DNA from: an uncultured Prevotella sp.
Lineage (GTDB): Bacteria > Bacteroidota > Bacteroidia > Bacteroidales > Bacteroidaceae
Direction: 5' to 3'
Assembly: GCA_946402275.1 (NCBI GenBank)
Contig: CAMIVY010000002.1
Location: 80,724 to 144,723 of the forward strand
Length of the DNA: 64,000 nt
The position numbers were made by a program, and so were the translations under genes. The notes beneath the pieces are model-generated. The model was not told the origin of the DNA and ran no database searches. It worked only from the letters and a program-made list of their open reading frames with translations. Positions 1 to 7,108 of this stretch are shown here, piece after piece (within the stretch, counting starts at the first letter, position 1; each line of letters starts with the position of its first letter).

Positions 1-1884
1 CGTCAGGATGCAATGCTTCTCGGCACGGGTAATAGCCACGTAGAGCAAACGGCGTTCCTCTTCCAATTCGCGCATGGAGTTAATGCACATCGGTGATGGG
101 AAGATATTTTCTTCCAATCCCACTACAAATACGGTTGGAAATTCCAGTCCCTTAGCTGAGTGAATCGTCATCAGCGTCACCTTTGGCTGCTCCTCGTCAC
201 CCTCGCTGTCCAGGTCGGTCAACAAGGCCACCTCTTGCAGGAAGTCGCTCAGTCCTGTTTCCTGTTCACGACCTTCCTCACGTCTGCTTTCCACAAAGTC
301 CTGCATACCACTCAGGAATTCCTCCAGGTTCTCCTGTCTCGACAAGTCTTCCGGGTTATTGGAGCTATAGATATCCTTGCTGATACCACTCTCCATGATG
401 ATGGAGTGTCCCAGTTCGTAGGCATCCTCATTATCTATGCGTCCACGCCATCCATCCACCAGCAGTTTGAAAGCCTCCAGTTTCGTCAGCGTTCCCTTGG
501 CCAGTTTCAGGTCGAACACCATAGGCTGCGCTATCACCTGCCACAAGCTGACGTTATGCAGATTGGCTGTTTCCACTATCTTGCCTACTGTCGTGTCACC
601 AATGCCTCGCGTAGGATAGTTGATAATGCGTCGCAATGCCTCCTCATCGTTGGGGTTAGCCACCACACGGAAGTAGGCTATCACATCCTTTATCTCCTTG
701 CGCTGATAGAAGCTCAGTCCGCCATAGATACGATACGGAATACCGTCCTTGCGCATCTGTTCCTCAAACGAACGACTCTGTGCATTGGTGCGATACAGAA
801 TGGCAAAGTCGCTAAACTCGCATCTCTCCTGTCTCCTAATCCGCTTGATGTCGTTGCAGACTATCATCGCCTCCTCCTTATCACTATAGGCAGGCTTCAA
901 GGTAAGCCGTTCGCCCTCCTCGTTCTCGCTGAACACATCCTTGCGAATCTGTCGTTCGTTCTTGCGTATCAAGCTGTTGGCAGCCTGTACGATAAGCTGC
1001 GTCGAGCGATAGTTCTGCTCCAGCTTATACAACCGTGCACCATCATACTGTTTCTGGAAATCCAGGATATTATCGATGTTCGCCCCACGGAAACTATAGA
1101 TGCTCTGTGCATCGTCGCCTACCACGCAGACACGCCCATGCTCCCTGGTCAATTGCAGCACAATAGCCTGTTGTGCAAAGTTCGTATCCTGATACTCATC
1201 CACCAACACGTATTGGAATCGCTCCACATACTTCTTGCGAATGTCCTCATGGTCGCGCAACAACACATAAGTCTGAACCAGCAAGTCGTCGAAGTCCATC
1301 GCATTGGCTTGCCTACATCTCTCCGAGTACCTATTATATATATCAGCTACCATAGGGCGCTTATGCTGCATATCGTCAGTAGCCCACGAACTGACGGCAT
1401 ACTGCTGGGGCAACAGCAAGTGGTTCTTAGCCATCGAGATTCGGTCAGCCACCGATGCTGGCTTATACGTCTTGTCGTCCAGCTGCATCTCCTTGATGAT
1501 GCTCTTTACCAATGAACGGGAATCGGCCTGATCGTAGATGGTGAAATTGGCACCAAAGCCTATTCGTTCAGCCTCAACCCTCAAGATACGGGCAAACACG
1601 GAGTGAAACGTGCCCATCTGCAATCTTACTGCCCTATCCTGACCTACCAGTCGTCCGATACGCTCCTTCATCTCTCGTGCAGCCTTGTTCGTAAAGGTCA
1701 GCGCAAGGATATTCCACGGAGCCATATCATAATGGTCCAACAAATAGGCTATCTTATACGTCAGCACACGCGTCTTTCCTGAGCCAGCACCGGCAATCAC
1801 CAACTGCGGACCGTCACAATACACCACAGCCTCCCGCTGACTCTCATTCAGTTGTGCCAACAAACTATCGTCGAAATTTCCCAT
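1..1884 (-). CDS. uvrD: UvrD/PcrA-type DNA helicase, C-terminus cut by window edge
   Basis: Superfamily 1A 3'-5' DNA helicase of the UvrD/PcrA type, acting in excision repair and removal of blocked replication or recombination intermediates in the cytoplasm. 628 codons are visible, reading without a stop to the window edge; the family is usually 720-800 aa, so about 100-170 residues are missing. Residues 11-19 (QLNESQREA) are the Q motif, residues 31-38 (AGAGSGKT) the Walker A, followed by the ALTFTNKAA motif Ia and QMGTFHSVFARIL. The last visible residues contain motif VI (YVAITRAEK). The start ATG at 1884 lies 14-20 bases after a good promoter; an ATG at 1889 is out of frame. It is monocistronic as far as can be seen. 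UvrD, PcrA and Rep cannot be separated confidently without the C-terminus. Confidence 0.95.
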   Translation of the reverse strand, partial: MGNFDDSLLAQLNESQREAVVYCDGPQLVIAGAGSGKTRVLTYKIAYLLDHYDMAPWNILALTFTNKAAREMKERIGRLVGQDRAVRLQMGTFHSVFARILRVEAERIGFGANFTIYDQADSRSLVKSIIKEMQLDDKTYKPASVADRISMAKNHLLLPQQYAVSSWATDDMQHKRPMVADIYNRYSERCRQANAMDFDDLLVQTYVLLRDHEDIRKKYVERFQYVLVDEYQDTNFAQQAIVLQLTREHGRVCVVGDDAQSIYSFRGANIDNILDFQKQYDGARLYKLEQNYRSTQLIVQAANSLIRKNERQIRKDVFSENEEGERLTLKPAYSDKEEAMIVCNDIKRIRRQERCEFSDFAILYRTNAQSRSFEEQMRKDGIPYRIYGGLSFYQRKEIKDVIAYFRVVANPNDEEALRRIINYPTRGIGDTTVGKIVETANLHNVSLWQVIAQPMVFDLKLAKGTLTKLEAFKLLVDGWRGRIDNEDAYELGHSIIMESGISKDIYSSNNPEDLSRQENLEEFLSGMQDFVESRREEGREQETGLSDFLQEVALLTDLDSEGDEEQPKVTLMTIHSAKGLEFPTVFVVGLEENIFPSPMCINSMRELEEERRLLYVAITRAEKHCILT

Positions 1885-1903
1885 ACCATTTTCTTTTAGC
1901 CCA

Positions 1904-1935
1904 CAAATTTACAAAGAATCCATGAGATGACCAAA
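1904..1935 (-). promoter_or_regulatory. Bacteroidetes promoter of the UvrD gene
   Basis: On the minus strand TTTG (1935-1932), a 20-base spacer and TAAATTTG (1911-1904) match the Bacteroidetes TTTG-19/21-TAnnTTTG consensus. The leader would be under 20 bases. Part of a 20-base identity with the promoter at 51648. Confidence 0.75.
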
Positions 1936-1971
1936 TTTGCAGCTGGTAGTCCATCAGTTATTATCTCTTTT

Positions 1972-2814
1972 TTATTCGTAGGCATATACTAACCCGTACT
2001 TCTCATGCAGTTTCCGAAGAGAACCGTCGGACTTCATCTGACGGATGACATTGTTCACCATCTGCAAGAGATCCTCCTGACCCTTCTGCATCAAGACACC
2101 AATCTCACCATGAGTAAACGGAGCGTTCAACAGTGGGGCTGCAAGTCGTTGGTCAGTCTGCACATAATAAGGAGCCTCCGTAATTTCCGTTATCATCACG
2201 TCGGCTGCACCTTCGGCAATAAGTGTCGGTATTTCCTCGTTCTTCTGGTGAACGATTATATTTGCGTGAGTCAGGTTCTCGTTAGCAAACTTCTCGTTCA
2301 GTCCACCAGGATTTACCATCACACGGACTTCGGGCTTGTCGATGTCAGCCAACGACTTGTAGCGGTCTGCCTCTGAAGCCCTGCATAGGATAGTCTTGCC
2401 GTTAGCCAGATAGCCCTCGCTCATCAGCATCGTCTCACGTCGTGCGTCGGTAATGGTTATCCCGCCAATGGCGAGATCAAACAACTGAGGCTCTGCCAAT
2501 ACATCTGCCGTCAACGTAGGCCATGAAGTCTTTTTGAACTCTATATTTACTCCTAACCTTCTTGCTATCTCGTTGGCAATATCAATGCCGAAGCCCCAGT
2601 AAGTCCCATCGGGTTGGCAGAAGGACAACGGCCTGTAGTCACCAGTAGTACCAAAAAGTATAGTGCCTCGATCTAGAATCTCTGCAACTTTACCATTGTT
2701 GCTCTGCTCTGTTGCATTGTCCTCATTTGAAGCGCACGAGGCAAAACTGGTCGGTCCGCAAATGACCAGAACAGCTATCAAAAACCAGGTCTTTAATCTT
2801 TCCAATCTTATCAT
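1972..2814 (-). CDS. PheC-like cyclohexadienyl dehydratase / periplasmic solute-binding lipoprotein
   Basis: Solute-binding-protein fold (SBP_bac_3). Motifs line up in order with the periplasmic cyclohexadienyl dehydratase PheC as I know it from Pseudomonas: GDYRPLSF, GFGIDIA, TSWPTL, GGITIT, VNPGGLNEKFA, ANIIVH and the MITEITEA segment, whose glutamate corresponds to the region holding the catalytic acid in PheC. PheC converts prephenate or arogenate to phenylpyruvate or phenylalanine outside the cytoplasm. The N-terminus is a signal peptide ending SFASC, so it is probably a lipoprotein. A longer reading starting at 2856 is excluded because the promoter -7 box lies at 2844-2851; the ATG at 2814 gives 280 aa. 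An amino-acid-binding protein is the alternative, but no ABC transporter genes are adjacent, which favours an enzyme. Confidence 0.72.
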   Translation of the reverse strand: MIRLERLKTWFLIAVLVICGPTSFASCASNEDNATEQSNNGKVAEILDRGTILFGTTGDYRPLSFCQPDGTYWGFGIDIANEIARRLGVNIEFKKTSWPTLTADVLAEPQLFDLAIGGITITDARRETMLMSEGYLANGKTILCRASEADRYKSLADIDKPEVRVMVNPGGLNEKFANENLTHANIIVHQKNEEIPTLIAEGAADVMITEITEAPYYVQTDQRLAAPLLNAPFTHGEIGVLMQKGQEDLLQMVNNVIRQMKSDGSLRKLHEKYGLVYAYE

Positions 2815-2843
2815 TGTTCCTGTACTGTATTTATAATCGGCTA

Positions 2844-2851
2844 CAAAATTA
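2844..2851 (-). promoter_or_regulatory. promoter -7 box of the PheC-like gene
   Basis: TAATTTTG on the minus strand, about 30 bases before the ATG at 2814. No convincing -33 TTTG. It decides the start codon of the gene downstream. Confidence 0.55.
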
Positions 2852-2911
2852 CTCAATTTTCATCAGAAAAAAGTAGTGAGGACTAACTTTTAAGTGGTGA
2901 GCAGCAACTTT

Positions 2912-2979
2912 ATTAGTCCGTCCCGACGGACTGCCAGTCCGAACGGCTCGGACTGAGAGTCCGAAGCCTACGGACTAAT
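2912..2979. repeat. REP-like cluster of three hairpins
   Basis: Three successive palindromes share the arms AGTCCG/CGGACT: 2915-2922 with 2925-2932 (8 bp, 2-base loop), 2936-2942 with 2948-2954 (7 bp, 5-base loop) and 2958-2963 with 2971-2976 (6 bp, 7-base loop). The outermost ten bases (2912-2921 and 2970-2979) are also inverted copies of each other. It sits between genes with no coding potential and resembles REP/BIME elements in form. Confidence 0.7.
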
Positions 2980-3106
2980 TGCTACTATTAATACCCAATG
3001 TTGTTTCATCATAACCTTGGGTTATTTCACAATAAGCGTTCCTTATTCATCAATAAGCGTGCCTTATTCGCACCAGAAAAAAAGTTTTTTCAAAATCTCC
3101 CTCCCT

Positions 3107-3369
3107 TCCTCCCTTTTTCTCTCGGAACCCCTTTATTTACTGGTGCTCACGGACGGGAGGGAAAACAAACATCCCTCCCGTCTCCCTCCCGTCCAGAGTC
3201 CCTCATCCTCCCATTGAGGTCTTATGCCCCGCTTGGAGTGAATCTCAAAAAAAAGGGAGGGAGCGAAGCCCAAAAAGGGAGGGTAACGGGAGGGACAATC
3301 ATTCTCCCTCCCGTGCCTCAAACGCCCTGTACATCGGCATTTGAGAGGGGTAACGGGAGGAAGGGAGGG
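3107..3369. repeat. GGGAGGG/CCCTCCC tract cluster with G-quadruplex motifs
   Basis: Canonical four-tract G-quadruplex patterns occur on the plus strand at 3277-3294 and 3347-3369, and on the minus strand at 3173-3190. GGGAGGG runs in opposite orientation also pair as hairpins: 3151-3161 with 3184-3194 (11 bp) and 3286-3295 with 3305-3314 (10 bp). The phrase GGGTAACGGGAGG occurs twice (3281 and 3348). Confidence 0.75.
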
Positions 3370-3383
3370 CAAAATTTCTAATT

Positions 3384-3407
3384 CTCCGAAAGTAATTACT
3401 TTCGGAG
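3384..3407. repeat. perfect 24-bp palindrome
   Basis: CTCCGAAAGTAA at 3384-3395 is followed directly by its reverse complement at 3396-3407. No loop, so it is more like a protein-binding site or cruciform than a terminator; no T tract follows. Confidence 0.8.
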
Positions 3408-3679
3408 TAATTAAATTTCTATTCGGAGTAATTGAAATCACTTCCGGATACTCCATCTTGACTTACTACATCGGATGACAGTCACCCGTCCCTTCTATGG
3501 CATTGCATTACGGCTCGTCACCTACGACATTACGGCTCATTGATCACGACATCAAAGCATTTCAATCGTATTGAGGGAATTGAATATGAATTGGCCTGTC
3601 TAATCTTACCATCACTAAACAAAAGAGAAAAGTTAAGCGGAAACACTAAACAGGGATTTGGTGGAGTGGGAATAAAAAA

Positions 3680-3710
3680 AGAAAAGTCCACCTAAAAAGG
3701 GAACTTTTCT
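3680..3710 (-). terminator. Rho-independent terminator after the 3727-4803 gene
   Basis: Arms 3680-3687 and 3703-3710 (AGAAAAGT/ACTTTTCT) with further C-G pairs inside, followed on the minus strand by a run of T residues (3679-3673). Confidence 0.75.
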
Positions 3711-3726
3711 CTATTATATTATGTTA

Positions 3727-4803
3727 TTATTGCTGCTTACTCTTTACCAGCTCTCCTGCTGACTGACGTAATGCTGCGGCTTTTTGTTGCAGTTCTTCTT
3801 TGCTATTGCAATAGATGATCTCTCGAATTTCAATATATTTACGACTGCTCTTAGTGTCAATTCTGGAGATCCAATTGCCTTTATCATCATACTTGTAATC
3901 AGTATAAACTACTCTAGGTTCAAGCCAAAGCATCTTGCCTTTGTCTTTTCCCCATCCCCAGTGACCATCAATCCATTGTATTTCGTCACCTTGCTTGTTA
4001 TATACGAATTTTCTGCCTGGGGTGTTCCCTGTTCCCCAGCCGTCAGTGTTAATTTCCCTAATCTGACAATACTGTTGCAGCTTACCGCCAGTGGTATAAG
4101 AATAGGTTCCCATTGGAAATGACTCCATATCAATGCTGTGCATCAACATTTTATTTGGTTTCTCAACTCTAATAAGCTTTCCATTCTTATATGTTCTGAC
4201 ACCCTTCTCCGTTGCATCACCAGAAGCTTTGTATATTGTGTATTCATAAGCTCCATTAGCTGTTGGTTTTGCAACGAGCTTCGCAGCAATCTTACCATTA
4301 CTAATCATGGTATAAGTGGTTAGAACTTTATTGTTGTCATACTTATAGTCAATCGTCAGGTAATCAGAACATTTGGTATTTGACACCATCCTCTGCTCAA
4401 ATGAGTTGTCTAGTGCCAAAATCATGGGACGGTAGTTATCAATGTCCTTACCGTCAGTTCTGCATGTTATCTGTGGTCTATGCACTGTTATACCAGAAGC
4501 GTCCGATGTGTAATCAAACAACGTGGATATTGCTTCGGTATAAGAAGATCCATTAGAATACAGGTCACGGTTAAGAAATGAACGGCCTTTCTCGTCATAA
4601 AAGGTTGCATACATTCTCTCTAGCATGCCAGGTGTAGGTTCTCCAAAGTTCTCCTTGTATTCATACCTAGAATACAACACTGCAATAACGTTACCTTTCA
4701 GGTTATCGTCCTGCACATTAGTAAACTCTGCTTGCCATCCAAATCCGGCAAACGCACTTGTTGTCGCCATAATAGCGATAATTAATAAAAATAATTTTTT
4801 CAT
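3727..4803 (-). CDS. exported hypothetical protein
   Basis: 358 aa with a clear signal peptide (MKKLFLLIIAIMATTSAFA), so exported to the periplasm or surface. The mature part has several segments of the type 'Y-KYDD-G-W', for example near residues 150-160 (YKYDNNKVLTTYT), 265-280 (FVYNKQGDEIQWIDG) and 300-315 (DYKYDDKGNWISR), reminiscent of the short beta-rich repeats seen in YD/RHS-like and other Bacteroidetes secreted proteins. I do not recognise a named family. It stands alone, with its own terminator at 3680-3710; an AGGAGA sequence lies a few bases before the ATG. No TAnnTTTG promoter box was found in the 91-base gap upstream. Confidence 0.75.
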   Translation of the reverse strand: MKKLFLLIIAIMATTSAFAGFGWQAEFTNVQDDNLKGNVIAVLYSRYEYKENFGEPTPGMLERMYATFYDEKGRSFLNRDLYSNGSSYTEAISTLFDYTSDASGITVHRPQITCRTDGKDIDNYRPMILALDNSFEQRMVSNTKCSDYLTIDYKYDNNKVLTTYTMISNGKIAAKLVAKPTANGAYEYTIYKASGDATEKGVRTYKNGKLIRVEKPNKMLMHSIDMESFPMGTYSYTTGGKLQQYCQIREINTDGWGTGNTPGRKFVYNKQGDEIQWIDGHWGWGKDKGKMLWLEPRVVYTDYKYDDKGNWISRIDTKSSRKYIEIREIIYCNSKEELQQKAAALRQSAGELVKSKQQ

Positions 4804-4894
4804 ATTCTCCTATAATTAAATTTGTTTATACTCACATATAAGGGGTTTAGTTCAACACCTTTATACCTTATTCTTGTTTATTGATTTCCAAATA

Positions 4895-6079
4895 TCATAC
4901 CTCATCCTTTTTCCAGAAGTTAAATGACCACTTTTTCTTAGGACTCTCTTTGACAATATCTTCTTCATCTACTCGCTCTATGTCATCAAATGTATCATTC
5001 TCAACTATAGGCTGTTTATCTTTGGTAACTTTTTTATAAGCTTTCTCAAAGCCTTTCATTGCCCAGGACAAACCAGTATTTCCCAATTGCATAGGAACTT
5101 CTGCAAGCAGATGAGGGATTTGACCAAGGGCTTTGATTTTTGCCCTCAGCTTGACTCTTCTTCCCTTTGCACCCTTTAATTCAGCCGATCCTTTCTGGAG
5201 GTAATATTTGACAATGTAGCCAATCGCAATTGTCATAATGCTATTTGCTAGTCCATCTGCTAAAGGAGCAAGTGGAACACCTGGCAGATTCAAACCTTTC
5301 ACATATTGTGTAAAGTCGATACTTGAAGGGGCAACGTCAGGTATTTCAACATCAGGGACATCAACGTCAGGAACGTCTGTAAGGTCGTCTATAGCATTGA
5401 CGGCAGTCTCAGCAGCGTCTTGGAAGAAATAGCTAAAGAATGCTGCACTGATGACATACCAATATACTTTTATTAACTGTAATTTATTCGGACGGAAGCC
5501 AGAGGCCCTCACAATGTCAGCTACCATCCGATAATTCAAGCCAAGAGTAGCCAAAGTATCAAGTCTGTTACTAGAAGAAACAGCGGTGATAATAAAGACT
5601 TTTGTGGCATAGCTGATGATATGCTTGTCAACAACTCTATACCTCTGCTTCAATTCCTTCCTGATAAATTCCTTGATGGATTCTGTATCTTTCCCTTTAG
5701 TGTCATACCATTCTGTAACCAAATTCTGCTGATAGCCCAATCTCTCTTTTATAGGCAAATATGAGCAGTTTTTAGTCAACTTCTCTGCAAATGATACCAA
5801 TCTACCCCGATAGTCCTCTTCGCTAACCCCTTCACCTTTTTCTTCTACATCCAACAATGGGAACTCAGGAGCATTATGAATTGCTCTCATAGGCTGGAAG
5901 ATGGCAGCATTACAAAGATAAACAAAGAGGCCAACTAGAAGGAGATAAAAGGCATATTCGACGTAAGGCACACCAAACACAGTGGTCATCTTTTCACCAA
6001 CTGTTATAATGTTTCCCAAGATCACGATAATTGATATAAGGGCAAACAGCACAGCCATCAATATCAAGATACGTTTCAT
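4895..6079 (-). CDS. membrane protein with YcjF/DUF697-like core
   Basis: 394 aa. Two membrane segments at the N-terminus (about residues 3-25 and 42-65), a soluble stretch, then a region around 150-330 containing ISYATKVFIITAVSSSNRLDTLATLGLNYRMVADI in broken pieces that resembles the DUF697/YcjF membrane core (helix, then a 'GLNYRMVADIVRASGFRPN' type segment, then hydrophobic helices). An imperfect acidic repeat (DVPDV, DVPDV, EIPDV) at about 238-252 lies between the last membrane helices, and the C-terminus is Lys-rich. Its ATG overlaps the stop of the 54-aa gene upstream (ATGA), so the two are translationally coupled. Family assignment is tentative; function unknown. Confidence 0.75.
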   Translation of the reverse strand: MKRILILMAVLFALISIIVILGNIITVGEKMTTVFGVPYVEYAFYLLLVGLFVYLCNAAIFQPMRAIHNAPEFPLLDVEEKGEGVSEEDYRGRLVSFAEKLTKNCSYLPIKERLGYQQNLVTEWYDTKGKDTESIKEFIRKELKQRYRVVDKHIISYATKVFIITAVSSSNRLDTLATLGLNYRMVADIVRASGFRPNKLQLIKVYWYVISAAFFSYFFQDAAETAVNAIDDLTDVPDVDVPDVEIPDVAPSSIDFTQYVKGLNLPGVPLAPLADGLANSIMTIAIGYIVKYYLQKGSAELKGAKGRRVKLRAKIKALGQIPHLLAEVPMQLGNTGLSWAMKGFEKAYKKVTKDKQPIVENDTFDDIERVDEEDIVKESPKKKWSFNFWKKDEV

Positions 6080-6240
6080 TTCTTGTCCTCCTTCTTCCTA
6101 GAAAAATACCACAGTGTGATTATAATGGCTATTACATTTCCAATTACAGGAGTCCACATTCCTTTTGTTGCGTAGAATATGCTACCGATAACAAAAATTG
6201 CTAGCATCACCTGTTTCAGCCCATTATTCTTGTCATTCAT
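6076..6240 (-). CDS. 54-aa two-helix membrane microprotein
   Basis: ATG at 6240 opens a 54-codon frame: MNDKNNGLKQVMLAIF..., two hydrophobic helices (residues about 10-24 and 29-46) and a charged tail SRKKEDKK. The stop TGA overlaps the ATG of the 394-aa membrane protein as ATGA, the standard arrangement for coupled genes, and the frame has no internal stop. No family recognised; likely a membrane partner of the protein downstream. Confidence 0.75.
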   Translation of the reverse strand: MNDKNNGLKQVMLAIFVIGSIFYATKGMWTPVIGNVIAIIITLWYFSRKKEDKK

Positions 6241-6320
6241 ACACCGTTTGGACTTAATGCGCCAGCTAAGCCCAAACCAGCGGATTAGTTTTCAATTATT
6301 AGTAGTATATATAAAGAAAA

Positions 6321-6408
6321 GTGTGGGCCTCATACATCACCTCATCCACTTTCCCAGGTCTTCGCATTACCTCTCTAAGTCGGGACAAAGCAATGCGAAC
6401 ACCCACAC
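6321..6408 (-). ncRNA. candidate structured RNA / leader element
   Basis: Nested stems: GTGTGGG (6321-6327) pairs with CCCACAC (6402-6408), and inside it TTCGCATT (6361-6368) pairs exactly with AATGCGAA (6392-6399). Strand is inferred from the minus-strand promoter box at 6639-6646 and the minus-strand genes starting at 6240. I do not recognise a known riboswitch or ncRNA class. Confidence 0.35.
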
Positions 6409-6623
6409 CTATATGATAAGAAGACACGGACATTATGCAAGATAACGACGTGACCTAACACTATCATATTAGATGTAGTATCCACAAGTGCTTTTTGACT
6501 TAGAGATTCATGCCTTTTTATGGCCTGACTCTTTCCAAGGTTGCGAAGTTTGGGAAAGTCAAATCAGCATTCGTAAACACCAATCAATATATATGCATTC
6601 TGCCTATCCATACAAGCGGCAGG

Positions 6624-6646
6624 TGCAGTCTGCGACTGCAAAGATA
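6624..6646 (-). promoter_or_regulatory. promoter -7 box overlapped by a palindrome
   Basis: TATCTTTG (6646-6639, minus strand) is a good -7 box; no clear -33 TTTG. TGCAGTC (6624-6630) and GACTGCA (6634-6640) form a 7-bp palindrome with a 3-base centre covering the likely start site, which could be an operator. Confidence 0.45.
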
Positions 6647-6935
6647 GGAATTATTTGTCACATTTCGTTCACTTTATCCAAAAAAGTAACAAATAATGCT
6701 ATTCTAAACTTTATGAGGAATTATCGTGCGGTTCTTCGACCAAGGTCTAGAGACGCAGGGAACTGGTACTTGTTTCACTCAATCATAAAGAGAATATGAC
6801 CGTGGCTGGTATATGTTTAATAACAAAAGTTTAACAAGAAACAAAAAACTCCATATATTACATCAGTATTCCCACACTGAGAGAATATACTTCAAAAACT
6901 CCTTCTGTTTACAAACGAACAAGGTAAAACAAACA

Positions 6936-6976
6936 ATAACTGCTGTTAGCCATGCAATTATGCTAACAGCAGTTAT
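6936..6976. terminator. strong 15-bp hairpin
   Basis: 6936-6950 and 6962-6976 are perfect inverted copies with an 11-base loop. T-rich sequence follows on both strands, so it could terminate in either direction; it is the second hairpin past the end of the amidohydrolase cluster. Confidence 0.5.
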
Positions 6977-7052
6977 ACTCTTTACACAAATCATTTTCTC
7001 ATCAGTTTGACGAACCATTCTTCTTCAGGATGGAAGCCCCTGTTTTTACAAA

Positions 7053-7083
7053 AATGATTATCCGCATCACGCGGATAATCATT
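7053..7083 (-). terminator. terminator of the amidohydrolase cluster
   Basis: 13-bp perfect stem (7053-7065 with 7071-7083), 5-base loop, followed on the minus strand by TTTGTAAAAAC. It lies 25 bases past the stop codon of the last cluster gene. Confidence 0.75.
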
Positions 7084-7108
7084 CAAAGGTATGCCATATA
7101 GGCACGAA

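Larger units (their letters stand above)
2980..3679. other. gene-free stretch with G/C-tract repeats
   Basis: No credible gene. From about 3107 to 3369 it is built of GGGAGGG tracts in both orientations (feature below), followed by a perfect 24-base palindrome and the direct repeat TTCGGAGTAATT at 3401-3412 and 3422-3433. From 3440 to 3679 I see nothing. Open frames on either strand here have a composition set by the repeats and no recognisable protein. Confidence 0.6.
6241..7052. other. non-coding stretch: leader and hairpins
   Basis: About 810 bases with no credible gene. The lower part (6241-6632) reads as a long 5' leader for the 54-aa/394-aa pair on the minus strand, holding the structured element at 6321-6408. 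The upper part holds a strong hairpin at 6936-6976 and otherwise AT-rich sequence in which I see nothing. Confidence 0.5.

Noticed and set aside
160..1515. Long open frame on the plus strand over the uvrD region
   Set aside because: The opposite strand reads UvrD motifs without a stop over the whole length; the plus frame has no recognisable protein and is a shadow.
2815..2856. Upstream start for the PheC-like gene
   Set aside because: It would begin above the -7 promoter box at 2844-2851.
2998..3381. Open frames over the GGGAGGG tract region on both strands
   Set aside because: Their composition follows the repeat (Pro/Ser/Gly runs), with no family match or promoter at a proper distance.
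6600..6800. Possible tRNA or tmRNA in the 6.2-7.1 kb gap
   Set aside because: A GGTTC-type stretch near 6730 lacks a matching acceptor stem and anticodon arm.
6488..7010. Small plus-strand frames in the gap before the amidohydrolase genes
   Set aside because: No promoter, no family, and one of them runs across the 15-bp hairpin at 6936-6976.
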